Shown here: positions 1-9,057 of the stretch, in pieces
Layout: the number at the start of each line of letters is the position of its first letter
Position numbering within the stretch: position 1 is the first letter of the stretch
Source of the DNA: Chamaelirium japonicum
Lineage: Eukaryota; Streptophyta; Magnoliopsida; Liliales; Melanthiaceae
DNA length: 64,000 nt
Assembly (NCBI GenBank): GCA_947650365.1
Contig: OX393555.1
Span: forward strand, 16,046,251-16,110,250
Reading direction: 5' to 3'
The notes under the pieces: model-generated
What the model was told of the DNA's origin: nothing
What the model saw: only the letters and a program-made list of their open reading frames with translations
Databases searched by the model: none
Translations under genes and position numbers: made by a program

Positions 1-2
1 CG

Positions 3-3000
3 GATGTCTGGTCCCGGCTCGGGGCACACCCCCGACAACCGCATGCCTCCAAGCATCACTCGAAGACGGACTCGGCACAAGTTCATCGCCCGAAGCGCGA
101 CGGCGAACATCATCGTCAACCGAGTGATAGTCATCACACTCGGATGACGCCAGCTAGTCGGCAGCCGGCCCATACCACTGACCGGAGGAGCGTACACGAA
201 CGCATTCGGGTACATGCGTCGGAGCGACTCGGTGAGCGAGAGGAGATCCAGCGAGACCGACCGGGGGTCCGAGCTCCCGACCGGTTGGAGGAAGTCGCCA
301 TCCGAGGAGCCGCACGATCGCCGCTTGTCGAGAAGCTACTCCGGGAGCCATTCCCTCGAGGATGGAATCCTCCACGCCTTCCCAAGTTTGACGGATCGAA
401 AGACCCGGTGGAGCATGTACTGGCTTTCCGGGATGCTCTGGTCCCGCATGAGGATGATCATATCCTCTGCCGGACCTTCGCCAACAGCTTGTCGGGAACC
501 CCCCTCGAATGGTTCCACAAGCTTAGGCCCTCATCCATCTCCTCCTTCGCGGAGCTGAGCATGCGGTTCATCGACCAGTACCGATGTAATCGCCGGGAGC
601 TGAAGACTCTGGAGTCACTCTTCGGGATGAGTATGACCCAGAAGAAGACGCTCCGACAGTTCTACCATAGGTTCAGGTCCGAGTACCTGAGCTTAGCGGA
701 CGCAGACGGGCATGATCGCATGATGATCGCAGCCTTCAAGAATGCCATACAGCCTACCCAGCTCGTCAACGCGTCGCTCATCAAGCGAACCCCGAAGACG
801 ATCGACGAGCTGTCACGACGCGTTGAGAAGTACATCAAAATTGAAGACGCGGACCGCAAGAGGAAGGCGGTGGAAACCAGGGCCCCGTACCAAGGTTACG
901 CCAAACCAACCGCCGTGAAGAACGTCAACAAGCAACAGGGGGAGGCGACGCGGCACGAGGCGAAGCGGCAGAGGCAAGACAGGCCCGCGAGGCCACAGTG
1001 GAACAGGGAGTTCACAGTACTGAACGCCCCCATAGATCAGATCCTGGAAGCCATCAAAGGTGAACCGTACTTCAAGTGGGCGCAACCGCTTGAGCCCGGG
1101 GAGAGGGGAGCCAGAGATGCATCAAGGTACTGCGAGTACCATCAAGGCCAAGGTCACACCACCTTGCAGTGCCGGGCGCTCAAACATCATATTGAGGATC
1201 TCATTGAGGCTGGCCATATTGGCTGCTTCATTGACCTCCCTCAACGTAAGGAGACTAAGGCTGTAGGGGAAGTCCAGCGAGAAGCGACGGCACAGCACTT
1301 ACCGGGTCCTCCACCAGAAAGACGCCAGCTCCGAGAGGTAGACGCCGTCTACGGGTACCCTGGCCCTGTCCCGTCGTCAAATACTGTCGACCGACAGGTG
1401 CGGCGTATTGAACAAGCAAGGCAAGTCCATCATGTGGTGCTCGACCCTGTCATCCGTCCCGAGCCAAGAGTGGAAGCGGCAGTACAGTTTTCGGCGGCTG
1501 ATCTGGTCGGAATAGAGAGGCCTCACAACCATCCCCTGGTCATACGGCTGCAGATAGCCAATTGCCTAGTGAAGAGAATTCTGGTCGACGCCGGACGTTC
1601 AGTAGATGTACTCTTCCTCAGCGCCTTCGACGCCATGCAGCTAGATCGCGGACAGATGACCGAGTCGTCATCGACGATAACGGGCTTCACGGGGGAGGCT
1701 GCAAGGGTGGTTGGTGAGATCACCCTCCCGATCACAACAGGGCATCTCACTAACCTTACTCGGTTCATTGTGATTGAAGCTCACTCGGCGTACAACATCA
1801 TCCTCGGAAGGCCGTGGCTCTACCACTTGGATGCGGTCCCCTCGTCGGCCCACCAGGTAGTGAAGTTTTGGACCGACGAGGGCGTGATGAGTATTCGAGG
1901 AGACCAGTCCTCGGCAGCCAAGTGCGAGCTCAGTGCCATCCATCTGAAGGCGATATGCCAGATTGAGGGAGGAGCACCAGGTGGGGGCGGCACTGAGTTG
2001 GACATCCTCAACCTCTGGACTACGAAGAGGAGTCAAGAGGCTCCAACGCGCCAGTGCCTCGCTCGATCGAGTGAAGGAGCGCGGGGAGGCCAAGCACCTG
2101 AGAAGACCGACCTGTCAGTTGAACTTAAAGAACTGACAGTGTCGGGAGACCTGCTGAAGACCGACCTGTCAGCCGAACGTAAAGAGCTGACAGTGTCGGG
2201 AGACCTGCTGAAGACCGACCTGTCAGCCGAACGTAAAGAGCTGACAGTGTCGGGGGACCTGCTGAAGACCGACCTGTCAGCTGAATGTAAAGAGCTGACA
2301 GTGTCTGAGGACTTGATGAAGACCGACATGTCAGCTGAACGTAAAGAGCTGACAGTGTCAGAGGACCTACAGAAGATCGACCATTCAGTTGAATGTAAAG
2401 AACTGAATGCGTCGAGAAGCTTGAAGAAGGCCGATCAGTTAGCTGAACTTAAAGAGCTAACTGGTCCGAACGACCCGATGAAGACTAACCTACCAGCTGA
2501 AGGTGAAGAGCTGAGTAGGATGACGCACCCTCAGAAGACCGACCGACCGGTTGAATCTAAAGAACCGGACGAGTTGGAGAGCCCGAACGCGGAGTGGGAG
2601 GAGTCGCCTGCCGTCGAGCCAATTCTGCCCGTGGACTTAGGAGAAGTGGGCCATCCGAGGATAACTTTTCTCGGGTCGCAGCTGCCGAAGCATCATGCCG
2701 AAGCCATGACGACATTTCTCAAGGCAAACCTGGACGTGTTCGCATGGTCAGTTGAGGACATGCCAGGCATCCACCCCGAGGTAGCCTGTCATCACCTCAA
2801 CATTCGAGAAGGAGCTACGCCTGTACGCCAGAAGCCCCGGTCGCTAGCACCGGAAAAAGCAGCAGCTGTCAACATGGAGGTAGAGAAGCTGCTACGAGCG
2901 GGCATCATCAGAGAGGCTCGGTACCCGAAGTGGATCGCTAACGTGGTCGCCGTCCCCAAGAAGTCAGGAGCCATTCGGGTCTGCATCGACTTCACAAATC

Positions 3001-3569
3001 TCAACCAGGCATGCCCGAAGAACAGCTACCCGCTACCACGCATCGATACCCTGGTGGATTCCACGGCGGGACACGAGAGGCTCTCGTTCATGGACGGCTA
3101 CTCGGGCTATCACCAAATCCCCATGAATCCGGAAGACCAGGAGCACACGACCTTCGTCACGGGTCGAGGGCTCTTCTGCTACAAGATGATGCCTTTCGGG
3201 CTGAAGAACGCGGGAGCAACGTACCAGAGGCTGGTGAACAAGATGTTCGTTGACCAAATTGGGAGGAACGTGGAGGTCTACGTTGACGACTTGCTTGTGA
3301 AGAGTCAGGCTGAGGATATGCATATGCAAGACCTGAAGGAAACCTTCGCAACCTTGCGGAGGTACAGTATGAAGTTGAACCCGGCCAAGTGCGCCTTCGG
3401 CGTGACGTCGGGAAAATTTCTGGGATACTTGGTCACCCGGCGGGGAATCGAAGCCAACCCGGAGCAGATCCGTGCTTTGGAGGAGATGCCGTCGCCCAAG
3501 TCACGAAAGGAAGTCCAGAAGCTTACCGGACGGATCAACGCCCTCAATCGCTTCATTTCCAAGTCCTAA
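3..3569 (+). pseudogene. Element A gag-protease-reverse transcriptase, open to a premature TAA
   Basis: The frame is open from base 3 (the start is beyond the edge; by comparison with B about 180 codons are missing) to a TAA at 3567-3569, where B reads TCA. The gag core lies at about 340-870. A zinc knuckle of CX2HX4HX4C form (second Cys replaced by His) starts at 1131. The aspartic protease motif V-D-A-G is at 1584-1595; the residue after it is Arg where B has Ser. Nine 18-residue repeats (2103-2588) join protease to RT. RT shows the MPFGLKNAGATYQR block near 3190 and YVDD at 3279-3290. The product would be a virus-like-particle polyprotein acting in the cytoplasm. The TAA removes RNase H and integrase, so the element cannot be autonomous as read. 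Confidence 0.93.
2103..2588 (+). repeat. Nine 54-bp in-frame repeats, each encoding 18 residues and containing a hairpin
   Basis: Nine units of exactly 54 bp start with Lys (AAG, one AAG variant context) and read roughly K-T-D-L-S-x-E-x-K-E-L-T-V-S-G-D-L-L. Each unit contains an inverted repeat around a loop of consensus GAANNTAAAG. Unit 1 pairs CTGTCAGTT with AACTGACAG, unit 6 CATTCAGTT with AACTGAATG, unit 7 CAGTTAGCT with AGCTAACTG, and unit 9 CCGGTT with AACCGG. The arms differ between units but stay complementary. The repeats lie between protease and RT. B has eight homologous units. No domain is recognised in the encoded peptide, which is acidic and lysine-rich and probably a flexible linker. 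Confidence 0.93.
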
Positions 3570-5140
3570 GACCGGTGTCGGCCCCTGTTCGAGAGGCTGA
3601 GTAAGCTCGCACCTTTCGACTGGGACCAACGCTGTGAAGAGGCGTTTCAAGAGCTGAAGACGTATCTTGGCCGACCCCCTATCTTGACAGCCCTCCGGCC
3701 AGGTGCAACGCTGGGGGTGTATCTTTCGGTATCTGAGGCAGCAATCAGCGCTGTACTGATATGCGAATGTGAAGGAGTAGAGAGGCCTGTCTACTACGTC
3801 AGTCGCATCATGATGTCAGCTGAGACGAGGTACGCGAGGATCGAACAAGTAGCTCCAGCTCTAGTGTACGTGTCAAGGAGACTTCGCCCGTACTTCGTCG
3901 CTCATCCCATCGAGGTCATCACCGAGCACCCCCTGAAGGAAGTACTAGATAACTCTACTCGGGCAGGTCGGCTGAGCAAGTGGGCGGCAGAGCTACAAGA
4001 GTTTGGCCCTCGGTACATACCTCGGAAAGCAATCAAGGGTCAAGCACTTGCAGACTTCCTCAGCGATTTCCCGGCGGAAGACACTGCACCGGTGCCAGAG
4101 ACGTTAGAAGACCTGTCGGTAGCTGTCAATCGACCCATGGGAGTCGGTGCGGCAGCAGGACAAGAGGACGAAGAAAAAGGCTGGAGGTTGTTCGTGGATG
4201 GCTCGTCATGCGCAGCTGGGAGTGGTGTGGGGGTAGTCACAGTAACCCCCGACCACACGAAGCTCGAAAAATCAGTGCGGCTACTTTTCCCGACGACGAA
4301 CAACGAAGCGGAGTACGAGGCGATGCTGACAGGACTGGAGATGGCAACAGCGCTGGGGGTGACCAGCCTGCAGGTCTACGGCGACTCCCAACTGGTAATC
4401 AATCAGATTACCGATAGGTATGAAGCCCGCGACGCAAGGATGCAAGCCTACCTGAAGCTTGCCCGGGAGTTGATCGTCAAGTTCGAAGATATAAGCTTTC
4501 ATCAGTTCCCCAGGGCGGAAAACAAGCAGGCGGATGCCCTTGCTAATCTAGCATCGGTACTCGGAGAAGACAAAGAGAAAAGGGTTTTCATCGAGGTGCA
4601 AGCTGAACCCCGAACTATCGGCCCCGCAGAAGATAGTTGCCTTACGAGGAGAACACAAGTCATTGAGGCGGCCCATACTATTGCGGTCGGAGCTAATTGG
4701 GTAGGCAACATGAAGAAGTACCTACTTGATGGGATACTACCGGAGGACGTCGATGAAGCCCGAAGAACCAAGGTGCACGCTCCAATATACACCCTCATAG
4801 ACGACGAGCTGTACAAGCGTTCGTTTGGCGGACCGTACCTCAAGTGCCTCACGAAGGAACAAGCGGCAGAAATCCTGAAGGAGGTACACGAAGGGGGGTG
4901 CGGGAACCACTCCGGAGGAAGATCCCTGGCGCGGAAGATAAAGCTGCAAGGCTACTATTGGCCCACCATGGAAGCAGATGCGGGGGGATATGCGAAAAGG
5001 TGCTTGCAATGTCAAAAGCATGCTCCCTCCATACACCAACCGGCAGAAGAGCTACACCCAGTATCCAGCCCTTGGCCCTTCCAACAGTGGGGGTTGGATA
5101 TCTTGGGCCCCTTCCCAACGTCTCCCAACCGGAGGAAGTT
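3570..5140 (+). pseudogene. Element A RNase H, archaeal-type RNase H and integrase zinc domain
   Basis: This continues the same frame after the TAA at 3567. The Ty3-type RNase H follows RT at about 3690-3960 (PGATLGVYLSVSE block, then P-V-Y-Y-V-S-R). A connecting region leads to a second RNase H of archaeal type at about 4180-4560, with the FVDGSS aspartate at 4197, the NNEAEYEA glutamate near 4310, the YGDSQ aspartate near 4385 and the ADALANLAS aspartate near 4530. The integrase HHCC zinc domain lies at about 4870-5030 (C-L-Q-C pair near 5005). The first catalytic Asp sits in GLDILGP near 5095. A 1-base deletion relative to B near 5137-5145 breaks the frame just after it. Confidence 0.92.
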
Positions 5141-5941
5141 TCCCTCGTCGCCACCGACTACTTCACCAAGTGGGTGGAGGCAATTCCACTACTGAAGATT
5201 GGTGAAGTTCAAGTAGGAAAGTTCCTATGGAGCAGCATCATCTGTCGATTCGGACTGCCGCGGGCTTTCGTTGCAGACAACGGGCGACAGTTCGACGCAG
5301 AGTCGATCAAGAAGTTCTGCGCCAGTAACAACATCAAGTTATTCTTCTCTACACCGCGGTACCCCCAGAGCAACGGGTAGGCAGAGTCGACGAATCGTGC
5401 CATTCTCGACATATTGAAGAAGAAGCTGGAGCAGAAGAAGGGATTGTGGGAAGAAGCTCTACCCGGAGTTCTATGGGCATATCGGACGACACCGAAGCGA
5501 CCAATGGGAGAGTCCCCGTTCAGTCTTACCTACGGCTCTGAAGCAGTCCTGCCAACGGAAACCCTGGTCCCGACACAGAGAACGGTCGTAGCTGCCGACC
5601 CAAAGCTGAATGACGAGCTCCTGCTTGATGGCCTGGACTTGCTGGAAGAGAAGAGGGAGAGAGCGAGGGCGCGCCTAGCTAACTACCATCAGGCTATCAA
5701 GAGGGCATATGATCGCAAGGTCAGAAGGCGGGTATTCAAACAAGGAGACCTGGTCATGCGGAAGGTCTTCGATAATACCAAGGAGCTGGGAAGTGGCAAG
5801 CTGGGAGCTACCTGGGAAGGACCATACATCATCGATGGTATGGGGAAAAATGGAGCCTACCGCCTGAAGACTCAAGACGGCGACGCGCTAGCAAGGCCAT
5901 GGAATGCAACTAATCTGCGCAAGTTCTACCAGGGCAGTTAA
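5141..5941 (+). pseudogene. Element A integrase core and C-terminus (frameshifted, internal TAG)
   Basis: After the 1-base deletion the integrase core continues in the next frame: FTKWVEAIPL near 5165, the second catalytic Asp in ADNGRQF near 5275, then TAG at 5378-5380 where B has CAG (Gln), then the catalytic Glu at about 5384. The remainder to 5941 is the integrase C-terminal region (W-A-Y-R-T-T block, then G-D-L-V-M-R-K-V). It ends at TAA 5939-5941. No chromodomain is visible, as expected for Tat elements. The 3' end converges on the antisense gene that ends at 6788. Confidence 0.92.
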
Positions 5942-6052
5942 AGGGGCAAGACGCGTGTAATCGTTTTGTAACTCCGAATCTATTCAATGAAAATGCACTT
6001 GCTTAATGTTTTTGTTCACGTGTGAGAATAATGATTAACCGAGGCAACCTAA

Positions 6053-6470
6053 ACCAAGTGGTACATAACACTCCGAGCGAGTTCTATCACTTGGCCAACC
6101 GGTCCCTGCGAAGGGCGAGACCGACCGGTGAACAACTGGAAAGATCGGTCGACAGACCCTGTCAGGGTACGACCGATCAACCAGCCTAACCAAGTGGTAC
6201 ATAACACTCCGAGCGAGTTCTATCACTTGGTCGACCGGTCGACAGGTCCCTGCGAAGGGCGAGACCGGCCGGTGAACAACTGGAAAGATCGGTCGACAGA
6301 CCTTGTCAGGGTACGACCGGTCAACCAGCCTAAACCAAGTGGTACATAACACTCCGAGCGAGTTCTACCACTTGGCCGATCGGTCAACAGGTCCCTGCAA
6401 AGGGCGAGACCGGCCGGTGAACACTTGAAAAAATCGGTTGGCAAAACCCGCGGGGGAACGACCGAGCGAC
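6053..6470 (+). repeat. Convergent-spacer tandem repeat, ~150-bp unit, about 2.8 copies, rich in palindromes
   Basis: Units begin ACCAAGTGGTACATAACAC. Each contains an inverted repeat ACCAAGTGGTA...TACCACTTGG around a ~22-nt loop, GGTCGACCGGTCGAC-type palindromes, and a tight hairpin ACCCTGTCAGGGT. The array lies between the end of gag-pol (5941) and the end of the antisense gene (6788), that is, where two transcripts would meet. B has the same array with about four copies (11572-12152). It may hold termination or polyadenylation signals for convergent transcripts (inference). Confidence 0.85.
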
Positions 6471-6645
6471 GTGTAGTTACGCATGTCGTTGGCGTGCGGT
6501 TACGCATGTCGTCGACGTGTAATTAGAACATGAGAACCGGATTTTTAATGACACATCGTCGACGTGTAGTTACGCGCGTCGACGACGTGTAGTCAAGACA
6601 CAAAATCCAAGTTTTAATAGCGAGACATCGACATGAACTTGAGAT
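6471..6645 (+). repeat. Short interspersed motif GTCGACGTGTAGTTACGC
   Basis: A motif of about 18-26 bp built on CGTCGACGTGTAGTTACGC is repeated several times with changes. The same motif occurs in the introns of both antisense genes (around 7345-7365, 10500-10580 and 20015-20065), in B at 11360-11570, and, in degraded form (ACACGTCGA), in the antisense leaders. It therefore brackets the antisense gene in both elements. Its function is unknown. Confidence 0.7.
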
Positions 6646-6723
6646 GTAAAGTTGATGAAAAAGACAATGATCATGGCATTCAGATGAAATATCAAGAGAT
6701 CCCAACACAAACAAGAGTTTTGT

Positions 6724-6729
6724 TTTATT
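6724..6729 (-). terminator. Polyadenylation signal AATAAA of element A antisense gene
   Basis: On the minus strand AATAAA lies about 60 nt downstream of the antisense stop codon at 6788. The copy in B keeps the same signal at the same distance (11223-11228). This supports a Pol II transcript reading opposite to gag-pol. Confidence 0.6.
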
Positions 6730-6787
6730 ACATCACGAAAAAAAGTAAGGCAGCGAGTAAGATCGGTCAAGCGTCGCCCCCAGCTTT

Positions 6788-7279
6788 CTACGATCCCGAC
6801 GGGAGCTTGCCGCGCAGCTTCGCGACCTTCTTGCGCCATTCCGCCGCCTGCTCCGCAAGAAGCGACTTGCAGTCCGCGGTGTATTCAGCATGCTGCCTGT
6901 CAAGCGCAGCCTTATGCGCTGCTTCGGACTGATCAAGGGAAGCCTTCAATGCGGCAAGTTCGGCCTCGTAAACGGCTCGGGCGGCGTCGGCCTCTGCGCG
7001 CTGCTCCCTGATCGTAGCCGCCTGCTTCCTGAACTTCGCCCACTGCTCGTCATTTTCCACCTTAGCAGAATCCAACGCTTCTTGCAGCCCGAAGGAATCA
7101 GAAGCATTCTCCAGCGAGGCTTCGAGCGGAGCCTGGACTGCAGCAAGCTCTTCGGCGTGAACCCGTCGAGCTTCCGCCAGCTGATCGCGTAGCCCTCTCG
7201 ACTCCTGCCGAGCAGCCCGAAGGGAGTCCTTAAGCTGCGTCATCCTATGCATGCCCCCCTCGACAAGTCGACAGCCCGC
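6788..7279 (-). CDS. Element A antisense gene, exon 2 (coiled-coil C-terminus, intact)
   Basis: On the minus strand an acceptor (pyrimidine-rich, then TTTGTCAG) ends at 7280. The exon reads 163 codons to a stop at 6788-6790. It joins exon 1 (20084-21511) in phase 0. The peptide is almost all Ala, Glu, Lys, Arg and Gln with heptad-like spacing: a long coiled coil (E-A-A-H-K-A-A-L-D type repeats), probably an oligomerisation segment. The frame is fully open here, while B has a TAA in the matching exon. The two exons of A are now separated by element B. The cellular role is unknown. Confidence 0.75.
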   Translation of the reverse strand, partial: AGCRLVEGGMHRMTQLKDSLRAARQESRGLRDQLAEARRVHAEELAAVQAPLEASLENASDSFGLQEALDSAKVENDEQWAKFRKQAATIREQRAEADAARAVYEAELAALKASLDQSEAAHKAALDRQHAEYTADCKSLLAEQAAEWRKKVAKLRGKLPSGS

Positions 7280-7364
7280 CTGACAAAGAAGGAAACAACA
7301 TGTACCACAGAGTTAATGGGAGAAGTTACTACTACGTGAAGTCAAAACATGTCGTCGGCGTGTA

Positions 7365-7369
7365 GTTAC
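7365..7369. repeat. Left target-site duplication GTTAC of element B
   Basis: GTTAC immediately precedes TGTGGGG, the outer edge of B's LTR, and the same five bases follow the other LTR at 20011-20015. Five bp is the usual size for Ty3/Gypsy integrases. Confidence 0.93.
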
Positions 7370-7617
7370 TGTGGGGGGTTCTAATTCGAACCGGGTGGTT
7401 CGGGTGGCGAGCACAATCCAACAAGCCAAATACAAAGAAGAGACGGTGGTTACGTGGAAAAACCCCTTCGCAACGTCGAAGGGGAAAAAACCACGGGTGG
7501 GGCGAGAATGCACTAAGACTAATCTTTCAGTTACAATCTCTCACCTTAACCCCAATTACATACCCTGAGGACCGGTCTCCCAAACTACCGACCTCTGTAA
7601 TTTCACTCAGTCTACCG

Positions 7618-7800
7618 ACCGCTGCGGACAGCGTCTGTCTGCAGGTCGCTTACAAACAGTGTCTGGCTGCTGACCGACCGACCTCCACAGACAGACTCTG
7701 GGTGCAGACCGACCGACCTCCGCAGACAGCCTCTGGGTGCAGACCGATCGGTCTCCGCTGACAGCCTCTGGGTGCAGACCGACCGATCTCCGCAGCTCCG
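7618..7800 (-). repeat. LTR minisatellite near R/U5, ~34-bp unit
   Basis: Four to five copies of a unit built on CTGTCTGCGGAGGTCGGTC / GGTCTGCACCCAGAGG (minus sense). Matching arrays are at 19040-19220 and, in A, at 22700-22880 (+). They lie just downstream of the LTR TATA box, so they would be in the transcribed leader. Confidence 0.8.
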
Positions 7801-8080
7801 CAAATTCCGGGACGAAACGAGCAGCGTCTCCTCCAGAATTCTTCCTCCTCCTTCGCTGAAGGGGTAGGTCCCCTTTTATAGTGGCGGGGTGACGGTTACA
7901 CTCCGCGAAAATCGGGCGAGTGACGTGTCCCTGCAATGAGCTCAACCACCGCGGTGACGTGGCGCGCGGTTGATACCTGGTCACGTTGGCCCGGAAATGC
8001 GGAGCGTTGTCAGCACTACGGGTCGTGTCTGACTGCTACTTCACTCCTCATTTCGTTACACATCCCGTCGAGGAGGGGGG

Positions 8081-8600
8081 GTGCTTCCTTGGTGACCAGC
8101 CGACCGACCCCTTCATGGGGGGGGGGGGGGTGTGCTGCCTCCCCCTTGTAACAACCGGCCGACCCCTTCATGGGGGGGGGGGGGTGTGCTGCCTCCCCCT
8201 TGTAACAACCGGCCGACCCCTTCATGGGGGGGGGGGGGGGGTGTGCTGCCTCCCCCTTGTAACAACCGGCCGACCCCCCCCCCCCTTCTGGGTACATGCC
8301 GACCCAGGGGGGGGGAGTGTGCCCCCTTGGTGACCTGCCGACCCCCCCCTCTCTCTGGCTACATGCCGACCCAGGGGGGGTGAGCTCCCCTTGGTGACCG
8401 GCCGACCCCCCCCCCCCCCCTCTCTCTGGCTACATGCCGACCCAGGGGGGGGGTGAGCTCCCCTTGGTGACCGGCCGACCCCCCCTCTCTCTGGCTACAT
8501 GCCGACCCAGGGGGGGTGAGCTCCCTTTGGTGACCGGCCGACCCCCCCCTCTCTCTGGCTACATGCCGACCCAAAGGGGGGGGTGTGCTTTCCTTGGTGA
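8081..8600 (-). repeat. U3 minisatellite with poly-G/poly-C runs
   Basis: Two related unit types occur: about 52 bp with CCCCTTCATGGGGG and TGTAACAACCGGCCGACC, and about 65 bp with CTCTCTGGCTACATGCCGACC and TTGGTGACCGGCCGACC. Each is separated by runs of 7-16 G or C. Copy number differs between the two LTRs of B and from A (22010-22400). The G-runs have strong G-quadruplex potential. They lie upstream of the TATA box, in U3. Confidence 0.88.
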
Positions 8601-8637
8601 CCGGCCGGCCACCTCCAAAAAAGCAGCGGTACACACA

Positions 8638-8649
8638 ATACCCCCTCCT
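8638..8649 (-). promoter_or_regulatory. Element B polypurine tract
   Basis: On the minus strand the tract reads AGGAGGGGGTAT directly before the 3' LTR start TGTGTGTACC. The same tract precedes A's 3' LTR at 21965-21976. It would prime plus-strand DNA synthesis. Confidence 0.85.
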
Positions 8650-8836
8650 AACCGGACGGTCCTCGGTCCCGCCCGGTCAGGATGATTTGCCTCGATTTGT
8701 GTGCCCGCCTCAGTTCGGGGCTGTTGCAACTCAAAAAAGCTATCTAGAGTTTCTTCTGATTTTTCACCACATGGCGTCGCCGGGTGCCGCCGCCTTGCCT
8801 TTTCGAAATTCGAATCCCTCCATCTCCAACTTCGTC

Positions 8837-8844
8837 TATAAATA
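8837..8844 (+). promoter_or_regulatory. TATA box of element B antisense gene
   Basis: TATAAATA lies about 210 bp upstream of the conserved ATG at 9058, on the strand opposite to gag-pol. A keeps it at the same place (21706-21713, minus). It is separate from the LTR TATA boxes, so the antisense gene appears to have its own internal promoter. Confidence 0.65.
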
Positions 8845-8937
8845 GGAGTCAGATGGTTCATTTCTCTCCTCTGCTTCAGATCTTTCCTCTGCGGCTGAAG
8901 GTTCATTTGGGAGGAGTTTCGCCTGAATACACATCGA

Positions 8938-9057
8938 AGTCCTGCGTGTCGGCTCGTTTGGATACACGTCGTGGACCTGCGCGTCAGCTCGTTTGTATAC
9001 ACGTCGAGTGCATGCGCGTCAGCTCCTTGGATACACGTCGAAGACCTGCGGCGAAGA
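8938..9057 (+). repeat. Leader minisatellite upstream of antisense ATG, ~35-bp unit
   Basis: Three to four degenerate copies of a unit containing GTCGGCTCGTTTGGATACAC and GTCGAGG lie between the TATA box and the start codon. The reading frame upstream of ATG 9058 happens to stay open across them, giving a longer apparent ORF. The conserved protein, however, starts at M-S/T-F-T-W-F. Confidence 0.75.

Larger units (their letters stand above)
1..7369 (+). mobile_element. Element A, left part: Tat-type Ty3/Gypsy LTR retrotransposon cut by window edge and by element B
   Basis: Element A enters the window inside gag; its 5' LTR, PBS and first ~180 gag codons lie outside. In order it holds gag, protease, RT, RNase H, a second archaeal-type RNase H and integrase on the + strand, then a repeat-rich spacer, then exon 2 of an antisense gene. 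At 7369 it is interrupted by element B and resumes at 20011. Alignment by eye with B, which is inverted, is collinear throughout. Two RNase H domains and no chromodomain place it in the Tat group of plant Ty3/Gypsy elements (established knowledge). It must be older than B because B is inserted in it. Confidence 0.93.
7370..8637 (-). repeat. Element B 3' LTR (1268 bp)
   Basis: The sequence matches 18798-20010 along its whole length and is inverted relative to A's LTR at 21977-23128. It begins TGTGGGGGG and ends GTACACACA on the + strand. A TATAAAA box reads on the minus strand from 7880 to 7874. It has one more unit of the G-run minisatellite than the 5' LTR, which explains the 55-bp length difference. 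In the first ~670 bp I count about 17 base differences from the 5' LTR, more than between the LTRs of element C. Confidence 0.95.

Noticed and set aside
2033-2329. Minus-strand frame across the 54-bp repeats (also 15775-16103 on + in B)
   Set aside because: Shadow of the in-frame repeats: because 54 is a multiple of three, every frame without a stop in one unit stays open.
8016-8700. Apparent CRISPR-like array of regularly spaced repeats in the LTR
   Set aside because: Units are directly adjacent minisatellites without unique spacers, in a plant LTR; there are no cas genes.
8784-9057. N-terminal extension of the antisense protein upstream of ATG 9058
   Set aside because: Spans the TATA box and leader minisatellite, and differs between A and B; the conserved protein begins at M-x-F-T-W-F.
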